From positions 151,281-215,280 of the forward strand of contig CAJWWC010000001.1 of the NCBI GenBank assembly GCA_913048435.1: a stretch of DNA of 64,000 nt. Reading direction: 5' to 3'. Shown here in pieces: positions 57,160 through 64,000 of the stretch. This stretch comes from an uncultured Flavobacteriales bacterium (GTDB taxonomy: Bacteria > Bacteroidota > Bacteroidia > Flavobacteriales > UBA7312). The notes beneath the pieces were generated by a model. That model was given only the letters and a program-made list of their open reading frames with translations, was not told the origin of the DNA and searched no databases. Each line of letters opens with the position of its first letter. The first letter of the stretch is position 1. The position numbers and the translations under genes are program-made.

Positions 57160-58291
57160 TTTACCTGTTTCCAAAAATTTAATTTTTCAATCATTAGCCG
57201 TAGGCATTCGTTCTATTTTAATTTTTTTATTTGTCTATTTTGCTACACAAAAAATTGACAACACAAGCTTATCAATACTTTTAAGTCAATTTACCTATGC
57301 CTCTATATTTTCACACTTTATATGTTTTGGTTTTGATTATTCTTTTATACAGGAAGGTGAAAAAAAAACTGATTTAAAAAGCTTTTATTTTAAGATAGTT
57401 TTAGGTAGTGTATTTACTTTATTAATCATAAAATTACAAGGGCTTGATTATAAGATATTTTTATACTCAATAGCGATTGCTAGTTCATCAATATTTAAAG
57501 GTTTAGTTAGGCTAAATCAAACCCATATGCTTGATTTTATTGTAAATTTTTCAACTTTATGTATTTTTTTGTTTTCTGTTAAAGTTTTAAATATTAATGA
57601 TTTTCTAGATTATTTAGCATTAAGTATATTTATACCCAACTTACTTGCCTTATTTAATCAGTTAAAATTTAGTTTAGAGGAGACATTTCATAAGGCATAT
57701 CGATCAGTTCTAAAATCGTTGCCACTTTCTATTTACGCAATTACAAGTTATCTATGGCTGAATGTTGATGTTTATGTGTTTGATTATTTAGACAAAATTG
57801 ACAATTATAGTAACTTTACTGTTCCTAATAGGTTTTTTATTAATTTAACAATGATACCTGTTATTTTAATGAATTATAGAATTGCGAAAATTTTTATTAA
57901 TAATTATGATTTAAATAAAGTTTTTAAAGAGTTTAATTTGATTGGTATTTTGTTGTTTTTGGTTGCTTTTTTTATTTCTGGCCCTTTAATTACTTTCATC
58001 ACAAATGATACTGTGTCACTATCCAATTTCCACAAATTATTGTTCAGCTCTATTGTATACATGAGAACTATAAATACTTTTTTTTCAATGTTAATTTTGA
58101 AAAATTTCAATAACTGGATAAGGTTTTTCACAATTTTTATTACACTTATCTTACATATTATTATTTTATATTTTTCTATAGTAAAATATGATTGGATTGG
58201 AGCGCTGTATGCATTAGTGGCTACAACACTAGTATTTGTTACAATTAATTTTGTTCTAACCAAAAAGTATTTATATGTTAAACAAAATTAA
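57152..58291 (+). CDS. Wzx-like polysaccharide flippase
   Basis: A 379-residue membrane protein (from ATG 57152; the track uses a TTG four codons earlier) with about 10-12 hydrophobic segments, few charges, and the architecture of the PST/MATE family flippases. No strongly diagnostic motif is visible; the call rests on hydropathy, length and place in the locus. It would move the undecaprenyl-linked repeat unit across the inner membrane. It overlaps the upstream GT and the downstream NTase-fold gene. Confidence 0.7.
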   Translation: MINLPVSKNLIFQSLAVGIRSILIFLFVYFATQKIDNTSLSILLSQFTYASIFSHFICFGFDYSFIQEGEKKTDLKSFYFKIVLGSVFTLLIIKLQGLDYKIFLYSIAIASSSIFKGLVRLNQTHMLDFIVNFSTLCIFLFSVKVLNINDFLDYLALSIFIPNLLALFNQLKFSLEETFHKAYRSVLKSLPLSIYAITSYLWLNVDVYVFDYLDKIDNYSNFTVPNRFFINLTMIPVILMNYRIAKIFINNYDLNKVFKEFNLIGILLFLVAFFISGPLITFITNDTVSLSNFHKLLFSSIVYMRTINTFFSMLILKNFNNWIRFFTIFITLILHIIILYFSIVKYDWIGALYALVATTLVFVTINFVLTKKYLYVKQN

Positions 58292-59294
58292 GCTTGAAGT
58301 AAAAAACCATTTTAAACACTCTTTTTTTTCTGGAGTTTTATTTTATTCTGGTAGTTTTTCACGAAATGAAATTTCAGTAATTGATTCAGTTTTGTTAAGT
58401 GACATGGAATTATTTTATGTCTTTTCTGAAAAAAAAGATTTTAAAAAATTAAAAACTTCTATAAATCAACTTGAACAAACATTAAAAATAAATAATATCG
58501 GAATTACTCAAAATTTTGAAATTGAAATTGAAGGAATTCATTTTGAAGAGCTAGAGCTAATAAAGGATAGACTTATGGTGCATGAATATGAAGCATTAAA
58601 AAACAATGACATAATATTTGATAATTTAAATAGACCTTCTCTTTTTTTAGGCTTAAAAGTTGACATAAAAAGTGTATATGATATACTTCTTCATAGAATA
58701 CTTAACCAAATATCTTTATCATTTAATTTTTATAAAAAAAAATTAAACAATGTTTTTTACAATAGATCATTAAAGAATATCTCAGACTTTATAACATATG
58801 ATTATCTACAGTCTAACGATCATAATAAAAACTGGGTTAGTAAAAAATCTGACAGAAAAACTGTATTTAATCAATCAGAAAAGCTAAAGTCTTTTAACCA
58901 TTTTGATCTTAACTTAAATATAGAAGATTACTCTAATGTTGGATCATTTAATGTATATAAAAATATATTTATTCATTGGATTAATCATTACAATCAAAAT
59001 AATAATGAATTAATTTATAGTAGAGTAAATAATAAATCTTCAATTGCTAAAATTTATAGTTATTTAGTTCAATTTTTACTAAGAATTTTTAACAAGAAAG
59101 CCCTTTCAATTAGAGAACTCTTGAATGTTTATGAAAGAATACTTTTGGATTCCAATTCTTTTATTGAATTTAATACAAAAATTGTAAAAGGTTTAAAACC
59201 ATATGGATTTTCAAATTACACTTACATATTGTTAAATGGTTGTTATTTTTCTTATTGGCTACGTCATTATAAATACTACAAATCTTTAAAATAA
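58275..59294 (+). CDS. Nucleotidyltransferase-fold protein of unknown role
   Basis: A 339-residue soluble protein. Near the N-terminus FYSGSFSRNEISV followed by LLSDMELFYVF reads as the GS...DxE active-site pattern of the Pol-beta-type nucleotidyltransferase fold (G26-S27, D43-x-E45). FEIEIEGIHF at ~81-90 could supply the third acidic residue. The rest is helical and basic, with no family I recognise. It overlaps the flippase gene by 17 bp and shares one base with the alkaline-phosphatase-family gene. It might transfer a nucleotide or phospho-group to a sugar or protein; this is inference. Confidence 0.6.
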   Translation: MLNKIKLEVKNHFKHSFFSGVLFYSGSFSRNEISVIDSVLLSDMELFYVFSEKKDFKKLKTSINQLEQTLKINNIGITQNFEIEIEGIHFEELELIKDRLMVHEYEALKNNDIIFDNLNRPSLFLGLKVDIKSVYDILLHRILNQISLSFNFYKKKLNNVFYNRSLKNISDFITYDYLQSNDHNKNWVSKKSDRKTVFNQSEKLKSFNHFDLNLNIEDYSNVGSFNVYKNIFIHWINHYNQNNNELIYSRVNNKSSIAKIYSYLVQFLLRIFNKKALSIRELLNVYERILLDSNSFIEFNTKIVKGLKPYGFSNYTYILLNGCYFSYWLRHYKYYKSLK

Positions 59295-60382
59295 TGCTTA
59301 TAGTATTCATAGATGCTTTACCGGCGTCAAAAAACTTTCAGATTAGAGATTTTAAAAAATCTAAATTAGTACCCAACTTAGGCTATAGTGTTAATTTACA
59401 CAATGAAATATTCAATGGCAAAAGTCCAGATCAAATGGGTTTTTTTGGAGAATATCTTTACAACCCTAATCCTTCTATTATAAAAAAGACTTTTTTTTCC
59501 TTTTTAAACATATTAGAATATGCTCCCTTCAAATTAAGCTCCTTATTTAAGATTTTCCTAAGAAGGTTTTTTAATATAAGATTTGGACAAATTCCTTTTA
59601 AATTAGTTCCTTTTTTTAATAGAGATGGTAAATATCCTTTTATCGGTGAATGTGATTCAATTCTAAATAAATTTCAATGTTTTATAACCGATGATTTAAA
59701 AAACGGATTAGGAAATAGAGATATAGTTGCAATTGATAATATAAATTCTCACTTAAAAAATAATTCTCCTAATAAAAATCTATTTTTAAGTTTATGTGAT
59801 CTAGATGGTATAGGTCATAAATATGGCACAAATTCCGATGAGTATAAAAATAGACTTAACTTTCTTGAAAAACACATAAATAAATTAACTAACGATTACA
59901 GTAAGCAATTTCCAGATGAAAGCATAATTGTATTAAGTGATCATGGAATGTCAAATGTTAATGGTTTCATAGATGCTCGTAAAGTTATTTCAGAAATTAA
60001 AAATGAATATAATGTTAAATTCTTTTATGATAGTTTATATATGCATGTTTTTGTTGATAATTCTACTAGCAAAAACAATCAACTTATTGAAATAAATAAA
60101 AAATTAAGCAGCAATTTACCATTACATTGTTTTTCAATAGAGGAGCGAATTAAATATGGTGTTACTAATAAAAAATTTGGAGACCTTTTATTTGTTATAA
60201 ATGATAAATTAGCATTCAGTCCAAATCTATTCGGATTTTTGAAAATGAAAGCATATCATGGATATTTACCACTATCTGAGGATAATAAAGGTATTTTTCT
60301 TCATAAGAATTTAAAAATAGATATCTCAAACAATGAAGTTTCATCACTAAATGCAAATCAAATAATAAATGATTCGTTATAA
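59294..60382 (+). CDS. Alkaline-phosphatase-superfamily phosphodiesterase/phosphatase-like protein
   Basis: A 362-residue protein with the metal-site series of the superfamily in order: D7 in FIDALP, probable nucleophile S32 in LGYSVNLH, NGKSPDQMGFF (cf. TGxxPxxHG), DLDGIGHKYGT (D...H), LSDHGM (DH), and YHGYLP near the C-terminus. This resembles nucleotide pyrophosphatase/phosphodiesterases. It has no signal peptide, so it should act in the cytoplasm, unlike secreted relatives. It follows the NTase-fold gene with a one-base overlap, so the two may work on the same substrate. Its exact reaction is unknown. Confidence 0.7.
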   Translation: MLIVFIDALPASKNFQIRDFKKSKLVPNLGYSVNLHNEIFNGKSPDQMGFFGEYLYNPNPSIIKKTFFSFLNILEYAPFKLSSLFKIFLRRFFNIRFGQIPFKLVPFFNRDGKYPFIGECDSILNKFQCFITDDLKNGLGNRDIVAIDNINSHLKNNSPNKNLFLSLCDLDGIGHKYGTNSDEYKNRLNFLEKHINKLTNDYSKQFPDESIIVLSDHGMSNVNGFIDARKVISEIKNEYNVKFFYDSLYMHVFVDNSTSKNNQLIEINKKLSSNLPLHCFSIEERIKYGVTNKKFGDLLFVINDKLAFSPNLFGFLKMKAYHGYLPLSEDNKGIFLHKNLKIDISNNEVSSLNANQIINDSL

Positions 60383-61469
60383 TTTATCATTCCTAAGTAT
60401 TGTATTTTTAAGTTTAACAGCTTTGCTGATTCAGTACTTTTTTTTAAATGGTTTTTATGATGAAAATAATTTTCTCTTCTCATATTATGGAGATGATTAC
60501 AACTATATAAATAATTTTAAAAATTTAAAATATTCAGACATTAAACTTTCTGGATTAGCAAAAGAAGGAGTTATAACTCCTTACAATGCACTTCTCTTTT
60601 TTATTATTAATTTTGGAGGTATTTATTTTTATTTTTTTGTAGAGTTCTTATTATTTGTTTTATCAAATTATTGTTTTTATAAAACTTCACAAACATTTTT
60701 AAATATAAAATATAGAAATTGGGCTTTAATATTCTACTTAATTTTACCACTAAGATATATTTGGTTATTTTCTTTTTATAAGGATTCCTTAATTTTAAGT
60801 TTATCGATAATTTTCGTTTATGTCTTTTATTTTAAAAAAGACAAACTACTATCTTTACTAACATTTCCAATGCTTTTTTTATTGAGGCCAATATTCTCAT
60901 TAATATTTTTGTTAGGTAAATTAAATTTCAAGTATTTTTTTAGGTTTATATATATTTTTATACCCATTTTCATTCTTAGTTTCTATTTATTATCAGATTA
61001 TTTATATTTTTTTAGAGATGAAAGAATTCTTGTTGTCTATGAAAAGTTACAAGAATTTCCGCTTAATGAGTCAGGGGTGTTGAATCCGATATTACCATTT
61101 TTTTTATGGATTATCACTTTAATTCAACCTCTTTATAGATCTACTGATTCTCTTCTGATATGGAGTTCAATAAATACTGTAGTTAAATTTGATGCATTGA
61201 TAAAATTAGCATTAATAACTCCAATTTGTCATGGATTATTATTTTTCAGAAATCATCTTAAACAACCTAATTTTTCTATTGTTTTTAAATTATTATGTAG
61301 CCTTTCTCTTGCAATATTATTAGGTTTTTTATTTTTAACTAATAGACACTTTATAATTTTTTTACCGTGGCAAATTTTATTTGCTTTATACATGATTAAT
61401 AAAAATGGATTTAATCTAATGTACAAGACAGGTTTTTTGATTTTACTTATTTTTATTTTTTTAAATTAA
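60369..61469 (+). CDS. Wzy-like polytopic membrane protein (candidate polymerase)
   Basis: A 366-residue very hydrophobic protein with about 9-11 helices. A large hydrophilic loop after the first helix contains YYGDDYNYINNF and ends in KEGVITPYNALLFF. LRYIWLFSFYKDSLILSLS is typical of EpsG/Wzy-like polymerases that carry a periplasmic loop. A GT-C glycosyltransferase is an alternative. It overlaps the previous gene by 14 bp. No other Wzy candidate is in the window. Confidence 0.6.
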   Translation: MIRYNLSFLSIVFLSLTALLIQYFFLNGFYDENNFLFSYYGDDYNYINNFKNLKYSDIKLSGLAKEGVITPYNALLFFIINFGGIYFYFFVEFLLFVLSNYCFYKTSQTFLNIKYRNWALIFYLILPLRYIWLFSFYKDSLILSLSIIFVYVFYFKKDKLLSLLTFPMLFLLRPIFSLIFLLGKLNFKYFFRFIYIFIPIFILSFYLLSDYLYFFRDERILVVYEKLQEFPLNESGVLNPILPFFLWIITLIQPLYRSTDSLLIWSSINTVVKFDALIKLALITPICHGLLFFRNHLKQPNFSIVFKLLCSLSLAILLGFLFLTNRHFIIFLPWQILFALYMINKNGFNLMYKTGFLILLIFIFLN

Positions 61470-61501
61470 TTCTCTTAGCATAATTTTTAATATTCTACCG
61501 C

Positions 61502-62380
61502 ATGAATTTTGACAACTTTTTTTCGCTAGGTATAGGGGTAAATCCAGTTTTACAAGATCAAATAAGAGATGTTTTAAATTTTAAATTTATTAAACATTCA
61601 AATAAATGGGATGTTAAAAAAAGTTTTGTAGTATTAATGTATTCATTAAAATTAAAGCATAAGAATTTTTTAATTTATAATACTAGCATTTTAAATATAT
61701 TACTTTGTATTATACTGAAAATTCGATTAAAAAAAGTTATTTTTCATCTACATGATCCCATTCCTCATTCTGGAATTTTGAACCCAATAATTTTTTTGAT
61801 TAATTATTCACTTGTTTTTTTATCAGATGATGTTTGTGTTTTTTCTGAAAAGTTAAAACTCCAAGTACAGAAAATTTATTTTAAGAAAAAATGTCATATT
61901 GTAACCCATGGTTCTTTAAGATTTAATTTTATAAATAAATTCTTAAATGAAAAAAGAGTTGTTGTGGGTTTTTTTGGAAGGAACATGCCTTATAAAAACT
62001 ATCAAAAATTTGTAGATTTTGTTAAATCAAATCCCAATATTTTTTTTGTCACAGTTGGTCAAGGATATCCTAAAATAAATTTAAAAAATCACAAACTGTT
62101 TTCAGGAGTTATTGAAAAAGATTTATATTTTTCTTTAATGGCAAGTGTAGATTATGTTTTTTTTTCTCATTCACAAATTTCTTACAGCGGAATTCTGAAT
62201 GACGTTGAAGCTTTAAATAAATCATTATTAGTTGATGAAAAAAACTACACTATTTTAAATTATAAAAAGAAATATGATTTTAATAAAGTAAGCTTAATTA
62301 AACAAAGACATGATTTAAATAATGTTTTAAACGGATGGGACCAATATAAACACGAAGTTCTTCAAATTATAAATATTTAA
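61502..62380 (+). CDS. Short GT-B glycosyltransferase
   Basis: A 292-residue protein. VIFHLHDPIPHSG fits the N-terminal domain of GT4-like enzymes, and VVVGFFGRNMPYKNYQKFVDFV opens the C-terminal Rossmann half. The usual E-x7-E loop is only weakly present (FSHSQISYSGILNDVEALNKSLLV), and the protein is short, so activity is less certain than for the GT4 at 56116. It follows the Wzy-like gene after 32 bp. Confidence 0.65.
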   Translation: MNFDNFFSLGIGVNPVLQDQIRDVLNFKFIKHSNKWDVKKSFVVLMYSLKLKHKNFLIYNTSILNILLCIILKIRLKKVIFHLHDPIPHSGILNPIIFLINYSLVFLSDDVCVFSEKLKLQVQKIYFKKKCHIVTHGSLRFNFINKFLNEKRVVVGFFGRNMPYKNYQKFVDFVKSNPNIFFVTVGQGYPKINLKNHKLFSGVIEKDLYFSLMASVDYVFFSHSQISYSGILNDVEALNKSLLVDEKNYTILNYKKKYDFNKVSLIKQRHDLNNVLNGWDQYKHEVLQIINI

Positions 62381-62382
62381 CT

Positions 62383-63360
62383 ATGCATTTAATAATAGGC
62401 GGTTCAGGTTTTGTAGGGTCTTTTTTAATTAAAGAGCTACAAGACTATAAAGTTCATAATTTAGATAAAAATCCAAGTCCTTTTTTTGATAATATTACAG
62501 ATATTGGAGATATCAGAAATATAAAAGAAATAAAAATACCCAAACAAACTAAGAGCATTGTTTTGCTTGCTGCTGAACACAGAGATGATGTATCCCCAAC
62601 TTCGTTATACTATGATGTTAATGTACAGGGAACTAAAAATGTACTGAAAAAGATGGATGAATCAGGCGTCACAAATTTAATTTTTACGAGTTCTGTGGCA
62701 ATTTATGGATTAGATAAAAATAATCCAGATGAAAATCACATTCATGATCCATTTAATCACTATGGTAAAAGTAAATGGCAAGCAGAAAAAATTATAAGAA
62801 ATTGGTTTGTTAATAATCCTGAAGGTAAATCTGTAACTATCATACGCCCCACCGTAATATTTGGAGAAAGAAACAGGGGTAATGTATTCAACCTTTTAAG
62901 ACAAATTAGCTCAGGTAAATTTTTAATGATCGGTAAAGGACAAAATAAAAAATCTATGGCTTATGTTAGAAATGTAGTTAGATTTATCAAAGATAGGCTG
63001 GAAAAACAAGAGATAGGTTACAAAGTTTTCAATTATGTTGATAAACCAGACTTTAGCATGAATGAACTAGTTTCAGTGATCGAGCAGAAAATGAATTTGA
63101 ATATTCCCAAACTGAAAATCCCTTATTGGGCTGGAATGATTGGCGGATATTGGTTTGATTTTTTGTCAAAGATTACAGGAAAGAAGTTGTCAGTTAGCTC
63201 AGTTAGGGTGAAAAAGTTTTGTAAAACTACCCAGTTTAACGCAACCAAAGCGCATAATTTGTTCGAAGCTCCGTATTCGTTGAAAGATGGAATAGATAAA
63301 ACACTTGAGTATGAATTTATTAATCCCCCAAAAGATGATATTATTTTTTATTCAGAATAA
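62383..63360 (+). CDS. NAD-dependent sugar epimerase/dehydratase
   Basis: A 325-residue SDR protein with IGGSGFVGSFLIKEL (NAD-binding), SSVAIYG and HYGKSKWQAEK (catalytic Tyr/Lys), and IRPTVIFGERNRGNV. It resembles the WbpV/WcaG-like group that epimerises or reduces UDP-linked amino sugars, but the substrate is unclear. It starts 2 bp after the glycosyltransferase. The next expected partner, an initiating sugar transferase, is not seen; a decayed 361-bp gap follows. Confidence 0.8.
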   Translation: MHLIIGGSGFVGSFLIKELQDYKVHNLDKNPSPFFDNITDIGDIRNIKEIKIPKQTKSIVLLAAEHRDDVSPTSLYYDVNVQGTKNVLKKMDESGVTNLIFTSSVAIYGLDKNNPDENHIHDPFNHYGKSKWQAEKIIRNWFVNNPEGKSVTIIRPTVIFGERNRGNVFNLLRQISSGKFLMIGKGQNKKSMAYVRNVVRFIKDRLEKQEIGYKVFNYVDKPDFSMNELVSVIEQKMNLNIPKLKIPYWAGMIGGYWFDFLSKITGKKLSVSSVRVKKFCKTTQFNATKAHNLFEAPYSLKDGIDKTLEYEFINPPKDDIIFYSE

Positions 63361-63721
63361 TTTATAACATAGCATTCAATAAAAAACCAGCAAATCTTGC
63401 AGGTAAGAAATTCAAATGTGGATTTGCTAAGAAAGATGAGCTGTCAATTAAAGTGAGGGGGGAAATGCTTTCAAAATTATCTAGTTTAAAAGCGTGTTTA
63501 GGGGCTTAAAACTTATATTTTGTAGCATATAACATTTATTTAAATTACAATTAAAAAAAATAATATGTGAAAAATATTGAGTTATGTTAAATTTATTTTC
63601 TAACATACCAATGAGAGTAGTCTATTAATCTAATTTTGATATTTCAACAAAACAATTGCTATTTTTCAAATTAAACCAATTCAATGCCAGTATTAAGAAA
63701 TTATATAATTATTTTTGAATA
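63361..63721 (+). other. 361-bp gap with a start-less open frame
   Basis: No intact gene. One frame is open from the end of the epimerase gene to a stop at 63509 (coding for FNKKPANLAGKKFKCG... to LKACLGA), but it has no good start codon. Its GC content looks higher than the surroundings. The rest, 63510-63700, is AT-rich and featureless, followed by the -7 box at 63710. Confidence 0.45.
63710..63717 (+). promoter_or_regulatory. -7 promoter box of the Wza-like gene
   Basis: TATTTTTG matches TAnnTTTG, ending 4 bp before the ATG at 63722. This would give a leaderless transcript. No -33 TTG is seen. Confidence 0.35.
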
Positions 63722-64000
63722 ATGAAAAACTTAAAATTATTACTATTTACAGTTATTCTTTTAGCAGCTTGTTCTACTAAAAATCAACTTATCTATTTAA
63801 AAGATTCAAATAAGTATGAAAAGTTTTCAAAAATTGACCATACATTACAAAGTAGTATTATTATGCCTGGAGACATATTAAAGATTGATGTCCAAACTGT
63901 AGTGCCTGAGGCTGCTATTGCATACAATAAAATTTCCTCTAATAATTTTTCTAATAATAATTTGGATCAACTAAAGCTCGATGGCTATCGAGTCGATGAC
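63722..64000 (+). CDS. Wza/BexD-like polysaccharide export lipoprotein, cut by the right edge
   Basis: 93 codons are visible and the frame runs off the window. The N-terminus is a lipoprotein signal (LLLFTVILLAAC, lipidated Cys19). The mature part begins STKNQLIYLKD and has IIMPGDILKIDVQTV, the start of the polysaccharide export (SLBB/Poly_export) domain found in outer-membrane export channels. This is the first gene of the export machinery that would complete the locus. Confidence 0.85.
   Translation, partial: MKNLKLLLFTVILLAACSTKNQLIYLKDSNKYEKFSKIDHTLQSSIIMPGDILKIDVQTVVPEAAIAYNKISSNNFSNNNLDQLKLDGYRVDD

Noticed and set aside
58275-59294. The possibility that this gene is a sulfotransferase using the PAPS from the cys genes
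   Set aside because: No 5'-PSB-like P-loop (xxGxxRSGT type) is present, and the GS...DxE pattern fits a nucleotidyltransferase fold better.
59294-60382. The idea that the alkaline-phosphatase-family protein is inactive because NGKSP replaces the usual TGxxP
   Set aside because: In nucleotide pyrophosphatases the nucleophile lies about ten residues earlier; the matching position here is Ser32 in GYSVN, and all metal ligands are present.
59294-60382. A formylglycine-dependent sulfatase
   Set aside because: No CxPxR or SxPxR motif is present and there is no export signal.
1-64000. tRNA, rRNA, CRISPR arrays, insertion sequences, phage or defence genes
   Set aside because: I looked for conserved tRNA arms, repeated spacers, transposase motifs and inverted terminal repeats and saw none; nearly all space is taken by recognised genes.

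Overview
The window looks like a chromosomal segment of an AT-rich member of the Bacteroidota, most likely order Flavobacteriales and probably marine (lineage and habitat are inferred). The pointers are type IX secretion C-terminal domains on three large exported proteins, an unusually long SecA, a PduO-type adenosyltransferase, DUF2795 and SprT-like neighbours, and -7 promoter boxes of the Bacteroidota type TAnnTTTG. I see no tRNA, rRNA, CRISPR array, insertion sequence or phage gene.

Positions 1-41.5 kb are mostly housekeeping. In order: manC (cut by the left edge), an SprT-like protein, a putative metal exporter with a tiny lipoprotein, the lipid-transport pair mlaE-mlaF, two tandem T9SS cargo paralogues, gcvP, a UbiA-like/kynU/kmo/MFS operon, an MBL hydrolase, a half-length TSUP protein with an M20 amidohydrolase, recQ, tatC-lptB, pssA-purS, lnt, a pabB-tilS-hypothetical-dsbD-pnuC run, secA, a DUF2795 gene, and a minus-strand operon holding a CotH/T9SS giant protein, an internally deleted methyltransferase, a LolD-like ATPase and a cobalamin adenosyltransferase. 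htpG closes this part.

Positions 41.6-64 kb are a surface-polysaccharide locus, almost all on the plus strand. It opens with a GT2 glycosyltransferase (minus strand), a WecA/MraY-type initiating transferase and a winged-helix regulator with a degenerate nucleotidyltransferase domain. A precursor block follows: ugd (UDP-GlcA), fcl and gmd (GDP-fucose), DUF2061-cysC-cysD-cysN-cysQ (PAPS production and PAP removal), kdsD-kdsB-kdsA (CMP-Kdo), and a UDP-glucuronate 4-epimerase-like gene. After a decayed stretch containing a NeuB-like remnant come the assembly genes: a GT4, a Wzx-like flippase, a nucleotidyltransferase-fold protein, an alkaline-phosphatase-superfamily enzyme, a Wzy-like membrane protein, another glycosyltransferase and a sugar epimerase. 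A Wza-like export lipoprotein runs off the right edge. Taken together the locus predicts an acidic, fucose-, uronate- and Kdo-containing polymer that may be sulfated (inference).

The best leads for something new are the adjacent nucleotidyltransferase-fold/alkaline-phosphatase-superfamily pair (58.3-60.4 kb), the PAPS module without a reductase inside a capsule locus, the apparent move of kdsD away from recQ-tatC, and the small gene remnants at 35.7, 55.5-56.0 and 63.4 kb.
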